DNA of 39,338 nt, taken from UBA10906 sp049296695. GTDB taxonomy: Bacteria > Pseudomonadota > Gammaproteobacteria > Methylococcales > Methylomonadaceae. This document shows, one piece after another, positions 16,142 to 23,703 of this stretch. Made by a program: the position numbers and the translations under genes. Location: contig JBAQSX010000049.1 in the NCBI GenBank assembly GCA_049296695.1, positions 1 through 39,338 on the forward strand, given 5' to 3'. How positions within the stretch are numbered: the stretch's first letter is position 1; each line of letters starts with the position of its first letter. The notes below the pieces were generated by a model. The model was not told the DNA's origin, did no database searches, and saw only the letters and a list, made by a program, of their open reading frames with translations.

Positions 16142-17644
16142 ATGAATAGTCAAAACATTAAGGTAAATACTGAGGTTTATGTTGAAGGTAATATCAACGG
16201 CGGCAATGTTGCGGGTGGTGATATTAATATTCAATATGGTGTACCACAAAAAGTGGTCGATAGATTAGAGGAATTACTGCAATTAAAAGATGTAAAACTG
16301 CAAGAACGTGATGCGGTCATTAGTTCGTGGATTCAAAAATATAATGAATTAGAAAAGCAATTAGCCAGCCGTAGTGATGCTATTGCTAAGCAAGCTAAGA
16401 TTTTCTTAGATAATGGTCAGTTAGACGAGGCTGAAAAATTATTTAAACAATCATTAGCCAGTAAATTAGCTATTATTAAAGAAGCCGCCGCCGAAGCATT
16501 TACTTTAGCACAGATTAAAACATTGCAATTAGATTATAACGAAGCAAAAATCTATTATCAGCAAGCGGTACAATTAGACCCTGAAAATGCACAGTATTTG
16601 AATGATTTAGGGCTTAATTGTGTTAGCTTAGGCGAATATTTTAAAGCTGAAAATTTATATTTACAGAGTTTGACTATTTTAGAAAAAACACTCGATAAAG
16701 AACATATCTATATTGCTGCTTGTTTAAATAATTTAGCAGAGCTTTATAAAATACAAGCTAAATATGACGAAGCTAAACCTTTATATATAAGAAGTTTAGC
16801 CATTAAAGAAAAGGCATTAGGTAAAAATCATTCAGATGTGGCATTAAGTTTAAATAATTTAGCTGATTTATATAAAACACTAGGAAAATATAAAAAATCT
16901 GAACGATTATTTAGACGCAGTATCATAATTTTAGAAAAAGAATTAGGAAGGAATCATCCTAACTTAGCAAACGTGCTAAATAATTTAGGTCTTTTATATC
17001 ATGCTCAAGGCTTTTACGATAAAGCTGAGTTTTTATTAAAACGGAGTTTAGTTATTCGTGAAAATAGTTTAGGTAAAGAACACCACGATGTTGCAGATAG
17101 TTTAAATAATTTAGCCGAAATTTATAGAATAAAAGGTAAATACGCTAAAGCTGAATCTTTATTGCAATGTAGTTTATTAATTAATGAAAATATTTTTGGT
17201 AAAGAACATTTTGACGTAGCTATTGTCCTAAGTAATTTAGGTCGGATTTATAAACTTCAAAAAAAGTTTGAACAAGCTGAAGATTTATATTTACAAAGTT
17301 TAGCAATTTATAAAAAGACATTAGGCGATGAGCATCCTTATTTAGCGACACCTTTAAATAATTTAGCTTCGCTTTATCAAGACCAAAATAAGTATAAACA
17401 AGCAGAAGACTTATATTTAGAAAGCTTAACAATTCGAGAAAATAGTTTAGGTAAAAATCATCCCGATATTGTCGCCGTGCTAAATAATTTAGCTGGGCTT
17501 TATCAAATACAAGGACAATATAATAAAGCAGAGCCTTTGTATTTTCGTGGTTTAGAAATTTGTGAAAAGTCATTAGGCTCAGACCATCCTAATACTAAGC
17601 TTTTAAAAGAGAATTTAGCTATATTGCAAAGGCAAAAATACTAA
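16142..17644 (+). CDS. Kinesin-light-chain-type TPR protein with N-terminal GN-rich cap
   Basis: A 500-residue cytoplasmic protein. Residues ~13-33 read VEGNINGGNVAGGDINIQY, a short Gly/Asn-rich strand motif found at the start of many bacterial TPR or NACHT-like proteins. A coiled-coil-like stretch (~38-90) follows, then a 34-residue TPR (~105-150). At least eight, possibly nine, 42-residue TPR_10/12 repeats then run to the end, with the consensus LNNLA.LY...GKY.KAE.LY..SL.I.E..LG..HP.VA. No enzymatic domain is present, so it should be a protein-binding scaffold. Partners may be the ASCH protein just upstream or proteins encoded elsewhere. The start codon lacks a good ribosome-binding site. 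Repeats are diverged at the DNA level, so they are old. Confidence 0.85.
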   Translation: MNSQNIKVNTEVYVEGNINGGNVAGGDINIQYGVPQKVVDRLEELLQLKDVKLQERDAVISSWIQKYNELEKQLASRSDAIAKQAKIFLDNGQLDEAEKLFKQSLASKLAIIKEAAAEAFTLAQIKTLQLDYNEAKIYYQQAVQLDPENAQYLNDLGLNCVSLGEYFKAENLYLQSLTILEKTLDKEHIYIAACLNNLAELYKIQAKYDEAKPLYIRSLAIKEKALGKNHSDVALSLNNLADLYKTLGKYKKSERLFRRSIIILEKELGRNHPNLANVLNNLGLLYHAQGFYDKAEFLLKRSLVIRENSLGKEHHDVADSLNNLAEIYRIKGKYAKAESLLQCSLLINENIFGKEHFDVAIVLSNLGRIYKLQKKFEQAEDLYLQSLAIYKKTLGDEHPYLATPLNNLASLYQDQNKYKQAEDLYLESLTIRENSLGKNHPDIVAVLNNLAGLYQIQGQYNKAEPLYFRGLEICEKSLGSDHPNTKLLKENLAILQRQKY

Positions 17645-17669
17645 TGACTACTTATTCATCGTTATTCAT

Positions 17670-17770
17670 CGTTCCCATGCTCTGCGTGGGAATGCCGCCA
17701 GTGACGCGCCTGCGTCACGCACCGCTGGAGCGGCGCAGGATTCATTCCCACGCTGGAGCGTGGGAACGAG
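17670..17770. repeat. GC-rich REP-like palindromic doublet, copy 1
   Basis: Two hairpins of the TTCCCA.GC / GCGTGGGAA type (cgttcccatgctctgcgtgg at the left end, ttcccacgctggagcgtggg at the right) flank a third GC-rich stem (tgacgcgcctgcgtca). The base composition contrasts with the AT-rich surroundings. This is a BIME-like arrangement, possibly moved by a RAYT transposase not in this window. The gene-free stretch 17645-17995 holds this doublet, a short gacctgtcaggtc palindrome near 17818-17834 and MITE copy 2. Confidence 0.8.
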
Positions 17771-17839
17771 AAAAACCAATCTGATAATGTATATAGCGAT
17801 TGAAGATTAATAGTAAAAGACCTGTCAGGTCTTATTATC

Positions 17840-17954
17840 GGTAGTGCTTCAAAAGAGTAGGTTTTAACAAAACGCCATTTTAGCTGGAGTTCAAACCTAG
17901 GTTTGAACTCCGAAAGGTTTAATATTAACTAACCTACTTTTTTGATGCACTACC
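17840..17954 (+). mobile_element. 115-bp MITE, copy 2, with 8-bp target duplication
   Basis: Identical over its full length to copy 1 at 14120-14234, in the same orientation. It is flanked by TTATTATC at 17832-17839 and 17955-17962, a clean 8-bp duplication of a different target. Perfect identity between copies points to recent movement. Its right end lies 42 bp before the antitoxin start. The TIR contains TTGATG, and a TAATGT stands 16 bp further on, so an outward promoter is conceivable. Confidence 0.93.
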
Positions 17955-17995
17955 TTATTATCGTAATGTATTTATTATTAAAAAGAGATTATTTT

Positions 17996-18220
17996 ATGAT
18001 TGCCATCCCTACTGAATTAGAACAACCTTTTTTACAACTGGCACAAAACGCGCATAAACCCGTTAATGAATTAATTAGATTAGCATTAACCGAATTTTTA
18101 GAAGATTATCACGATGCGCGACTTGCTGAATTGGCTATTGAAAAAATACACAACGGTGAATCAAAACTATTAAGTTTAGAAGAATTTAATCAGGTATTAG
18201 TAAATGATATGGACGATTAA
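17996..18220 (+). CDS. Antitoxin of a RelBE-type toxin-antitoxin module
   Basis: A 74-residue protein that should bind and neutralise the toxin encoded next and repress the pair. The ATG at 17996 (MIAIPTELEQPFLQLAQ) is preferred over an upstream ATG at 17942, because that longer frame would start inside the MITE. The N-terminal half looks like a ribbon-helix-helix DNA-binding fold (PVNELIRLALTEFLEDYHD). The C-terminal half (ESKLLSLEEFNQVLVNDMDD) is the acidic toxin-binding tail typical of RelB/DinJ relatives. The gene overlaps the toxin gene by 17 bp, which couples their translation. Confidence 0.85.
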   Translation: MIAIPTELEQPFLQLAQNAHKPVNELIRLALTEFLEDYHDARLAELAIEKIHNGESKLLSLEEFNQVLVNDMDD

Positions 18221-18470
18221 AATTGATAGTAATGTGAGTAAATCCATTAAAAAAATGGATTCGCAAAATCGCACACGCATTGTTAATTTTATCAACTCAG
18301 AATTAGCTAACTTAACTAATCCACGTCAAATAGGAAAAGCTTTAACAGGACGTTTTAAAGGAATGTGGCGGTATCGCGTTGGCGATTATCGGATTATTTG
18401 TCAAATTATAGATAACGAATTAACTATAATCGCCGTTGAAATTGGACATCGCAAAGAAATCTATAAATAA
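18204..18470 (+). CDS. RelE/ParE-superfamily toxin
   Basis: An 88-residue toxin. The pattern KSIKKMDSQNRTRIVNFI, LTNPRQIGKALTGRFKGMWR, YRVGDYRIICQI and IIAVEIGHRKEIY is that of RelE mRNA interferases: the basic core arginines and the R.G.YRI strand are present, and the C-terminal GHRKEIY matches the active RelE subgroup. It would cut mRNA on the ribosome when free of its antitoxin. The start ATG lies inside the antitoxin reading frame. The module stands between two GC-rich REP-like doublets. Confidence 0.9.
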   Translation: MIWTIKIDSNVSKSIKKMDSQNRTRIVNFINSELANLTNPRQIGKALTGRFKGMWRYRVGDYRIICQIIDNELTIIAVEIGHRKEIYK

Positions 18471-18486
18471 TTTTATTCTTTTCCTT

Positions 18487-18595
18487 GTTCCCACGCGCGG
18501 CGTGGGAATACAGTTTTACCGCGCTTGCGGTATATTTATTTAAAACATGACGCGGCGCGTCTACACAGCATTCCCACGCGGCGCGTGGGAACGAG
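18487..18595. repeat. GC-rich REP-like palindromic doublet, copy 2
   Basis: Outer hairpins gttcccacgcgcggcgtggg (left) and ttcccacgcggcgcgtggga (right) enclose ~60 bp with a ccgc/gcgg stem and an AT-rich centre. The ends match copy 1 at 17670-17770 but the middle differs. It lies between the toxin gene and hsp70-like gene and may end transcription of the toxin-antitoxin pair. Confidence 0.8.
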
Positions 18596-18627
18596 AGAAT
18601 AACTTTTCGTAATTAAAAACAATAATA

Positions 18628-21396
18628 ATGCAAAACACACCCAAATACTCAGTCGGCATTGATTTAGGTACAACCCACACCGTGGTCGCTTATAGTCCTT
18701 ATCAACATAATAACGCGCCAGAGATTCAATTATTCAGTATTGAACAATTAATTAATTTAGGACAAGTAGCGGCGCGGGATTTATTGCCCTCGGTGCGCTA
18801 TCACGCCGCTGAAGGTGAATTATCGACTAGCGATATTGCTTTTTCACGCTCTTTGCAATTGCAACAAGATGGTGAGCATATTGCGGTGATTGGTCAGGCG
18901 GCGCGAGTGTTAGGCTCAAAAAGCAAAGGACGCTTTGTCACCAGTGCGAAAAGTTGGCTGTCGCACCCCAGCGTTGACCACAGCGCGGCGATTTTGCCGT
19001 GGGGCAGTCCTGATGAAGTCAGTAAAGTCTCGCCCTTAGAGGCAAGCGCGAGCTACTTAGCGCATATTCGCGCCGTGTGGTTGCAACGCTTTCCTGACGC
19101 GCCCTTAGAACAGCAAGACCTTGTTATCACCGTTCCCGCCTCCTTTGATGAAGGGGCGCGTTCGCTGACTTTAGAAGCGGCGCGGCTGGCACAACTGCCC
19201 AAAGTGCGTTTATTAGAAGAGCCGCAAGCGGTGTGTTATGACTGGTTGCGCCGTAACGCTACTAATTTAAGCCAAGCCCTAAACGATGTGCATTTGCTAT
19301 TAGTCTGTGATGTGGGCGGCGGCACGACCGATTTAACCTTAATCAAAGTCGAGCAAGGTATTAACGAGCCTAAGCTCACCCGCATAGGCGTGGGTGAGCA
19401 TTTAATGTTGGGTGGCGATAACATCGACTTAACCTTAGCGCACTTGGTTGAAAAACGCTTAGGCACAGAAAAACGCTTATCGAGCGCGGAGTTAGCGCAC
19501 ACCATTGAACAATGCCGCATCGCCAAAGAGCGATTACTTGCCCAAGACGCGCCAGAACAATTAAGCGTAACGCTACTGGGCGGCGGTTCAAAACTCATCG
19601 GCGGTTCGCGTTCGGTGATTCTAACGCGTGACGAAGTGCGCGAAATTGCGTTAAACGGCTTTTTTCCCTTATCACAACTTCATGAATTACCTGATAAAAA
19701 ACGCAGTGGCGTGGTCGAATTTGGTCTGCCTTATACCGCCGAACCAGCGGTTAGCAAACACATTGCAGGTTTTTTAAAACTACACAGCTCTGCGGCTAGT
19801 GAAGCCTTGCAAGGTCAAGGCACAGTCCCAGACGCGCTGTTATTAAACGGCGGCGTGTTTGCCAGCGAAACCATTACGGCGCGATTAGTGGAATTAATCA
19901 GCCAATGGCGCGGCGCACCACCTGTGTTACTCGAAAATGTTCACCCTGAATTAGCCGTTGCCTTTGGCGCGGTCAGTTATGCCATAGCGCGGCGCGATAA
20001 AAAACTCAAAATCGGTGGCGGCTCAGCGCGGAGTTATTTTTTAGTGGTCGATACTGACAAACCTGCTGAAAAACAAGGCATTTGCATCTTGCCGCGTGGC
20101 AGTGAAGAGGGCGAAGAAATCATCTTAAAAAACCGCCGCTTTGCTTTACGTTTAGGCGTTCCTGTGCGTTTTCATTTGGCATCAACTACAGGCGACACCG
20201 CTTATAAATCAGGCGACATTATCGCCCTGAACGATGATTTTCATTCTTTGCCGCCCTTAGCCGTAGCCTTTGCAGAACAAACTAGCCGTGAAGTGTTAGT
20301 CGAACTCGCAGTAACGCAAACCGAAGTCGGCACATTACATATTCAATGCGTGGCAATCGACAATCCCGCGCAACGTTGGAATGTGGAGTTTCAATTACGC
20401 AAAACCAGCGCGTCTGCATTAAGCCAAGATGACGCGCTACCGCCGCAGTTTGAACATGCCTTAGCCAAAATTCGCCAAGTGTTTGGCGCGAAGTCCAAAG
20501 ACATTGATGCCAAAGCGGTAAAAAATTTACGCGCTGATTTAGAAAAAACCTTAGCTACCCCGCGTCAGCAATGGACAACCGCGTGGTGTAGAGCCTTATT
20601 CGCGCAATTATTGGACGGCGAAAAATATCGCAAACGCTCCGAACAACACGAACGCGTTTGGCTGAGTTTATTGGGTTATTGTTTGCGGCCCGGTTTTGGT
20701 TATCCGCTCGATGACTGGCGCGTGGAGCAGGTGTGGAAGCTTTACAGTCAAGGCATTCAATTTGTGAATGAAACCCAAAACTGGGCGGAATGGTGGACGC
20801 TGTGGCGGCGCATTGCGGGTGGTTTAAGCCAAGCCGCGCAAGAGCAGATTTTTAATGATTTAAGCAAATTCTTAAATCCCGAAACCGCCAAACAAGCAGG
20901 TGTAACCAAGCAATTAAAAACCCGCAGTTATGATGACATGGTGCGTTTGTCTGCGGTACTAGAGCGTTTGCCCGTGGCGCAAAAAGTGCAGTTAGGGCAG
21001 TGGTTATTAACGCGTTTGGAAAAGCCCAGCGAACCCAGTCAAACATGGTGGGCGGTGGGACGTATTGGTGCGCGGCAACCGTTTCATAGCAGTAGCCATA
21101 ATGTGATTGCCAGCGACATTGCCGAACGGTGGCTGGCGCGTCTACTCAAAGAAGATTGGAAAAAAACGCCCACCATTGGTTTTGCCGCTATGTTATTGGC
21201 GCGAAACAGTGGCGACCGTAGCCGTGATTTAACTGAAGCGGTGCGCGGCGCGGTCATGGATAAATTAAAAACCAGTAAAGCACCTAATACTTGGATTGAA
21301 TTAGTGGAACATAATACTGAGTTATCTGAAAAAGATGAGCAACAATTATTTGGTGAGGCTTTGCCTGCGGGTTTGAAATTGGTTATTGAGCAATAA
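18628..21396 (+). CDS. Large Hsp70-like ATPase with a non-canonical C-terminal half
   Basis: A 922-residue protein. Residues ~7-460 are an actin/Hsp70 ATPase: phosphate-1 loop GIDLGTTHTVVAYS, phosphate-2 loop DVGGGTTDLTLI, and an adenosine-type GG motif LLNGGVF followed by ELAVAFGAVSYA. The C-terminal ~440 residues do not look like the DnaK substrate-binding domain and lid; they are mostly helical and Trp-rich (WWTLWRRIAGGL, TWWAVGRIGAR). This matches a known class of long bacterial Hsp70 homologues (I recall DUF3731 for the tail). Clients are unknown. No DnaJ or GrpE gene is near. The coding region is markedly more GC-rich than the R-M genes that follow. The last codons (GLKLVIEQ) are partly duplicated at 23656-23683. 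Confidence 0.88.
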   Translation: MQNTPKYSVGIDLGTTHTVVAYSPYQHNNAPEIQLFSIEQLINLGQVAARDLLPSVRYHAAEGELSTSDIAFSRSLQLQQDGEHIAVIGQAARVLGSKSKGRFVTSAKSWLSHPSVDHSAAILPWGSPDEVSKVSPLEASASYLAHIRAVWLQRFPDAPLEQQDLVITVPASFDEGARSLTLEAARLAQLPKVRLLEEPQAVCYDWLRRNATNLSQALNDVHLLLVCDVGGGTTDLTLIKVEQGINEPKLTRIGVGEHLMLGGDNIDLTLAHLVEKRLGTEKRLSSAELAHTIEQCRIAKERLLAQDAPEQLSVTLLGGGSKLIGGSRSVILTRDEVREIALNGFFPLSQLHELPDKKRSGVVEFGLPYTAEPAVSKHIAGFLKLHSSAASEALQGQGTVPDALLLNGGVFASETITARLVELISQWRGAPPVLLENVHPELAVAFGAVSYAIARRDKKLKIGGGSARSYFLVVDTDKPAEKQGICILPRGSEEGEEIILKNRRFALRLGVPVRFHLASTTGDTAYKSGDIIALNDDFHSLPPLAVAFAEQTSREVLVELAVTQTEVGTLHIQCVAIDNPAQRWNVEFQLRKTSASALSQDDALPPQFEHALAKIRQVFGAKSKDIDAKAVKNLRADLEKTLATPRQQWTTAWCRALFAQLLDGEKYRKRSEQHERVWLSLLGYCLRPGFGYPLDDWRVEQVWKLYSQGIQFVNETQNWAEWWTLWRRIAGGLSQAAQEQIFNDLSKFLNPETAKQAGVTKQLKTRSYDDMVRLSAVLERLPVAQKVQLGQWLLTRLEKPSEPSQTWWAVGRIGARQPFHSSSHNVIASDIAERWLARLLKEDWKKTPTIGFAAMLLARNSGDRSRDLTEAVRGAVMDKLKTSKAPNTWIELVEHNTELSEKDEQQLFGEALPAGLKLVIEQ

Positions 21397-21414
21397 GGTA
21401 TAAATAATTAATGA
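21368..21414 (+). repeat. Direct repeat, copy 1, at the hsp70 end / R-M start
   Basis: Covers the last hsp70 codons, its stop and the start of the restriction gene. The last 21 bp (21394-21414) are identical to 23683-23703, and the preceding ~26 bp are similar at about three bases in four. The copies bracket the permuted-methyltransferase R-M system exactly. Confidence 0.75.
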
Positions 21415-22538
21415 ATGAAACTATAAAAACAATTGGGCATTTGCCACTTATTGAATATCCGTGGGCAAGTGAAATTGATAGATTATTACAAGCCATCACA
21501 ATTAATAAACCGTTTTTTCGCGCTTTTCTTTTTGATGCGGTGATGTCTTTAGCCTATATTGACGCGGCGGCGGGTTTAGAAAAATCTATTGAATACTGTG
21601 ATAATACTATTGAGGGTTATAACGCCCATATTGGTTTTATTAATTTATGTGCGCCTTGTTATGAGCAAGGTGCATGGCAATACCAAAAAGCCATAAAACC
21701 TGAGTCGGGTGCATTAGGTAAATTAAGCAGTGAGCTTATTTTAAAATTCATTGAGCATTTTTCTGAAAATTTTACTAGCGTATTAGTTATGGGTGGTAGT
21801 GGTTATGCAGACGCGTTCATTATCCATAATAATGGCACAAAAATACTTGCCGAAGTTAAATCTGCACCCTTAATCACTTATCCGCTATTACTCAATATTA
21901 AATCATTGAGTATTGGCAGTCATCATCAAAAAGCTTCTATTACCAGCTCGCAATTAAAAAATAGCTTTTCTGCTTTATATCTGCATAACAATAGTATTAT
22001 TCCTTTAGGGAAAATAGGTTCTGAGCATTGGCCATTTAAACCTTTTGTCGATTTTATGGTAAATAAAGATAATAATGATTTAATAGAGCAGTTTTTTAAA
22101 ACATGGCTAACAGCTAAAACCGCTTATATTGAAAAAAATAGACAAGCTAAAATTTATTATTTAACCAATGCTTGTGGTAGCCCACCGATGGAGGTTAAAA
22201 AACAACAGGGCTGGCCACAAAAACAAGTGATTAGTGATAGTAAAACCAGTGCAGGTATGGATAGAACCGATGATATTAAAAAAGCGATTTATCAAACCTT
22301 AAAAATTGGCGTAACACATAAAAACCAAGCCGACTATAAAACCGCTATTATTTCAAATCTACCTGCTTATCGACATCATAACGATTATATAGAACCTTTT
22401 ATTGCTATGCTTTGGGGTTTGGAGACTGATTTAAAAGAAATCAATAATCAGCAGGTTATTTTAAAAGATAATCTACACTATATTTTTGATTATATCATTA
22501 CCCTAGAACAGCCATTACTTCGTGAGTTAATCGTATGA
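21411..22538 (+). CDS. Putative type II restriction endonuclease (PD-(D/E)xK)
   Basis: A 375-residue protein I do not recognise by name. A PD-(D/E)xK-like core is visible: Gly-Tyr-Ala-Asp134 followed by ILAEVKS (Glu148, Lys150). Its gene runs straight into a cytosine-5 methyltransferase gene (4-bp ATGA overlap at 22535-22538), which identifies it by context as the endonuclease of a type II pair. The N-terminal ~120 residues are helical, with CDN...CAPC cysteines. The late region (KQQGWPQKQVISDSKTS) may contribute to target recognition. The endonuclease precedes the methyltransferase, the opposite of the other two pairs here. The start ATG lies 14 bp after the hsp70 stop, within the direct repeat. 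Confidence 0.72.
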   Translation: MNETIKTIGHLPLIEYPWASEIDRLLQAITINKPFFRAFLFDAVMSLAYIDAAAGLEKSIEYCDNTIEGYNAHIGFINLCAPCYEQGAWQYQKAIKPESGALGKLSSELILKFIEHFSENFTSVLVMGGSGYADAFIIHNNGTKILAEVKSAPLITYPLLLNIKSLSIGSHHQKASITSSQLKNSFSALYLHNNSIIPLGKIGSEHWPFKPFVDFMVNKDNNDLIEQFFKTWLTAKTAYIEKNRQAKIYYLTNACGSPPMEVKKQQGWPQKQVISDSKTSAGMDRTDDIKKAIYQTLKIGVTHKNQADYKTAIISNLPAYRHHNDYIEPFIAMLWGLETDLKEINNQQVILKDNLHYIFDYIITLEQPLLRELIV

Positions 22539-23602
22539 AAATACTAGCCAATCACGAAACAAGAGCTTATACGGGTATAGTATTAGAGCGTATTAAACAC
22601 TTGCCCGCTGGTGGAAAAATGGGCGATTTACCCGCGCATTTACAACACGATAGTTTTATTCGTACAGGCGATAAAAAAACAGGCGGCCCTAATATGCGTT
22701 TATTACGTTTAGAAATGGATAAACCTGCATTAACAGTAACCGCTTATATTTTTAATAAATTTGTCCACCCTTATGAACACCGTTATTTAACACCCAGAGA
22801 AGCGGCTTGTTTGCAAGATTTTCCTATGGATTATGTTTTTAAAGGCACATTAGGGCAAGTTCAAAAACAAATAGGTAATGCTGTACCTGTAAAATTGGCT
22901 AAAGCCATAGCAGAAGAAGTGGCGAATTATTTTATTAAACAAAATAAAAGCGGTGATAAATTAATTGCTTCTTATTTTTGTGGCGCGGGTGGTTTAGATT
23001 TAGGGTTTGAACAGGCGAGTCAACCCTTATTAAACTTTAAAACCGAATTTACTACCGATATTGAATCGTGGGCAGAATCTACTATTAATACTAATCGACC
23101 GCACTGGAATTTTCATAAAGCCGATATTAAAGAGCTTAATCCTGAAACGGTAAAAACAGTATTAGGAAAAACCCCTGATATTATTATTGGTGGCCCACCT
23201 TGCCAACCTTTTAGCGTAGCAGGAAAACAAAAAGCTACCGATGACCCATTAGGTACATTATATAGAGATTATATTCATCATATACATTATCTACAGCCTG
23301 AAATTGTTATTATGGAAAACGTTTATGGTTTGGCGCAAGTTAAAGCGGTTAATATGATAGAAGAGATTTACCGCTCTTTTAAAGAGATTGGTTATCAAGT
23401 CAAACACCGCGAATTAATGGCGGCTGATTACGGTACACCACAAAGACGGCGACGTTTATTTTTTGTCGCCGCTAAAAATCTTTCTTATTTTCAATTCCCA
23501 CAACCTACCCATCATGAGCAAATAAATAATATTTTTGGTTTATTGCCTTATCAGGGAGCTGGCAAGGTTTTAATAAAATTACCACCAGCATTAATAAAAT
23601 AA
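22535..23602 (+). CDS. Circularly permuted DNA cytosine-5 methyltransferase
   Basis: The conserved blocks stand in rotated order. Residues 1-130 hold what is normally the C-terminal part: a target-recognition-like stretch (GIVLERIKHLPAGGKMGDLP), motif IX (HRYLTPREAACLQDFP, 82-97) and motif X (KQIGNAVPVKLAKAIAEEV, 111-129). Motif I follows only at 143-157 (IASYFCGAGGLDLGF), then motif IV with catalytic Cys223 (GGPPCQPFSVAG), motif VI ENV at 261-263 and motif VIII (TPQRRRRLFFV) near 301-311. The protein ends soon after PQPTHH. All catalytic residues are present and the 355-residue length is complete, so a working permuted enzyme is expected. M.BssHII is a known natural example of this topology. 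It overlaps the upstream endonuclease gene by 4 bp. Confidence 0.9.
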   Translation: MKILANHETRAYTGIVLERIKHLPAGGKMGDLPAHLQHDSFIRTGDKKTGGPNMRLLRLEMDKPALTVTAYIFNKFVHPYEHRYLTPREAACLQDFPMDYVFKGTLGQVQKQIGNAVPVKLAKAIAEEVANYFIKQNKSGDKLIASYFCGAGGLDLGFEQASQPLLNFKTEFTTDIESWAESTINTNRPHWNFHKADIKELNPETVKTVLGKTPDIIIGGPPCQPFSVAGKQKATDDPLGTLYRDYIHHIHYLQPEIVIMENVYGLAQVKAVNMIEEIYRSFKEIGYQVKHRELMAADYGTPQRRRRLFFVAAKNLSYFQFPQPTHHEQINNIFGLLPYQGAGKVLIKLPPALIK

Positions 23603-23655
23603 CAGTTATTGTTTTTATGAAAACTATCAATTTTAGAGAGTATCATTACTTACTA

Positions 23656-23703
23656 CGGCTTTAAAATTAGTGCTAGAACAATTAAGGTATAAATAATTAA
23701 TGA
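23656..23703 (+). repeat. Direct repeat, copy 2, with a relic of the hsp70 end
   Basis: In one frame it reads ALKLVLEQ, a match to the hsp70 terminus GLKLVIEQ, and then the same 21 bp as at 21394-21414, leading into the next methyltransferase ATG. This suggests that the second R-M pair once followed an hsp70-like gene directly, and that the permuted pair was inserted or duplicated in between. Confidence 0.65.

Noticed and set aside
16600..17600. Periodic repeats resembling a CRISPR array
   Set aside because: The ~126-bp period comes from 42-residue TPR units in an open reading frame; repeats are diverged and there are no constant repeat/spacer lengths.
17942..17995. Longer antitoxin starting at the ATG in 17942
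   Set aside because: The extra 18 residues would be coded by the end of the MITE and its target duplication, so they cannot be ancestral; the ATG at 17996 fits the family start.
19236..19598. Minus-strand open frame inside the hsp70-like gene
   Set aside because: It is a shadow of a GC-richer coding region; it has no domain, no ribosome-binding site, and lies wholly within a well-supported gene.
22535..23602. Fusion of the tail of one methyltransferase to the head of another as a broken gene
   Set aside because: Each motif is present once, the catalytic residues are intact, the length suits one full enzyme and the gene is coupled to an endonuclease; circular permutation explains it better.
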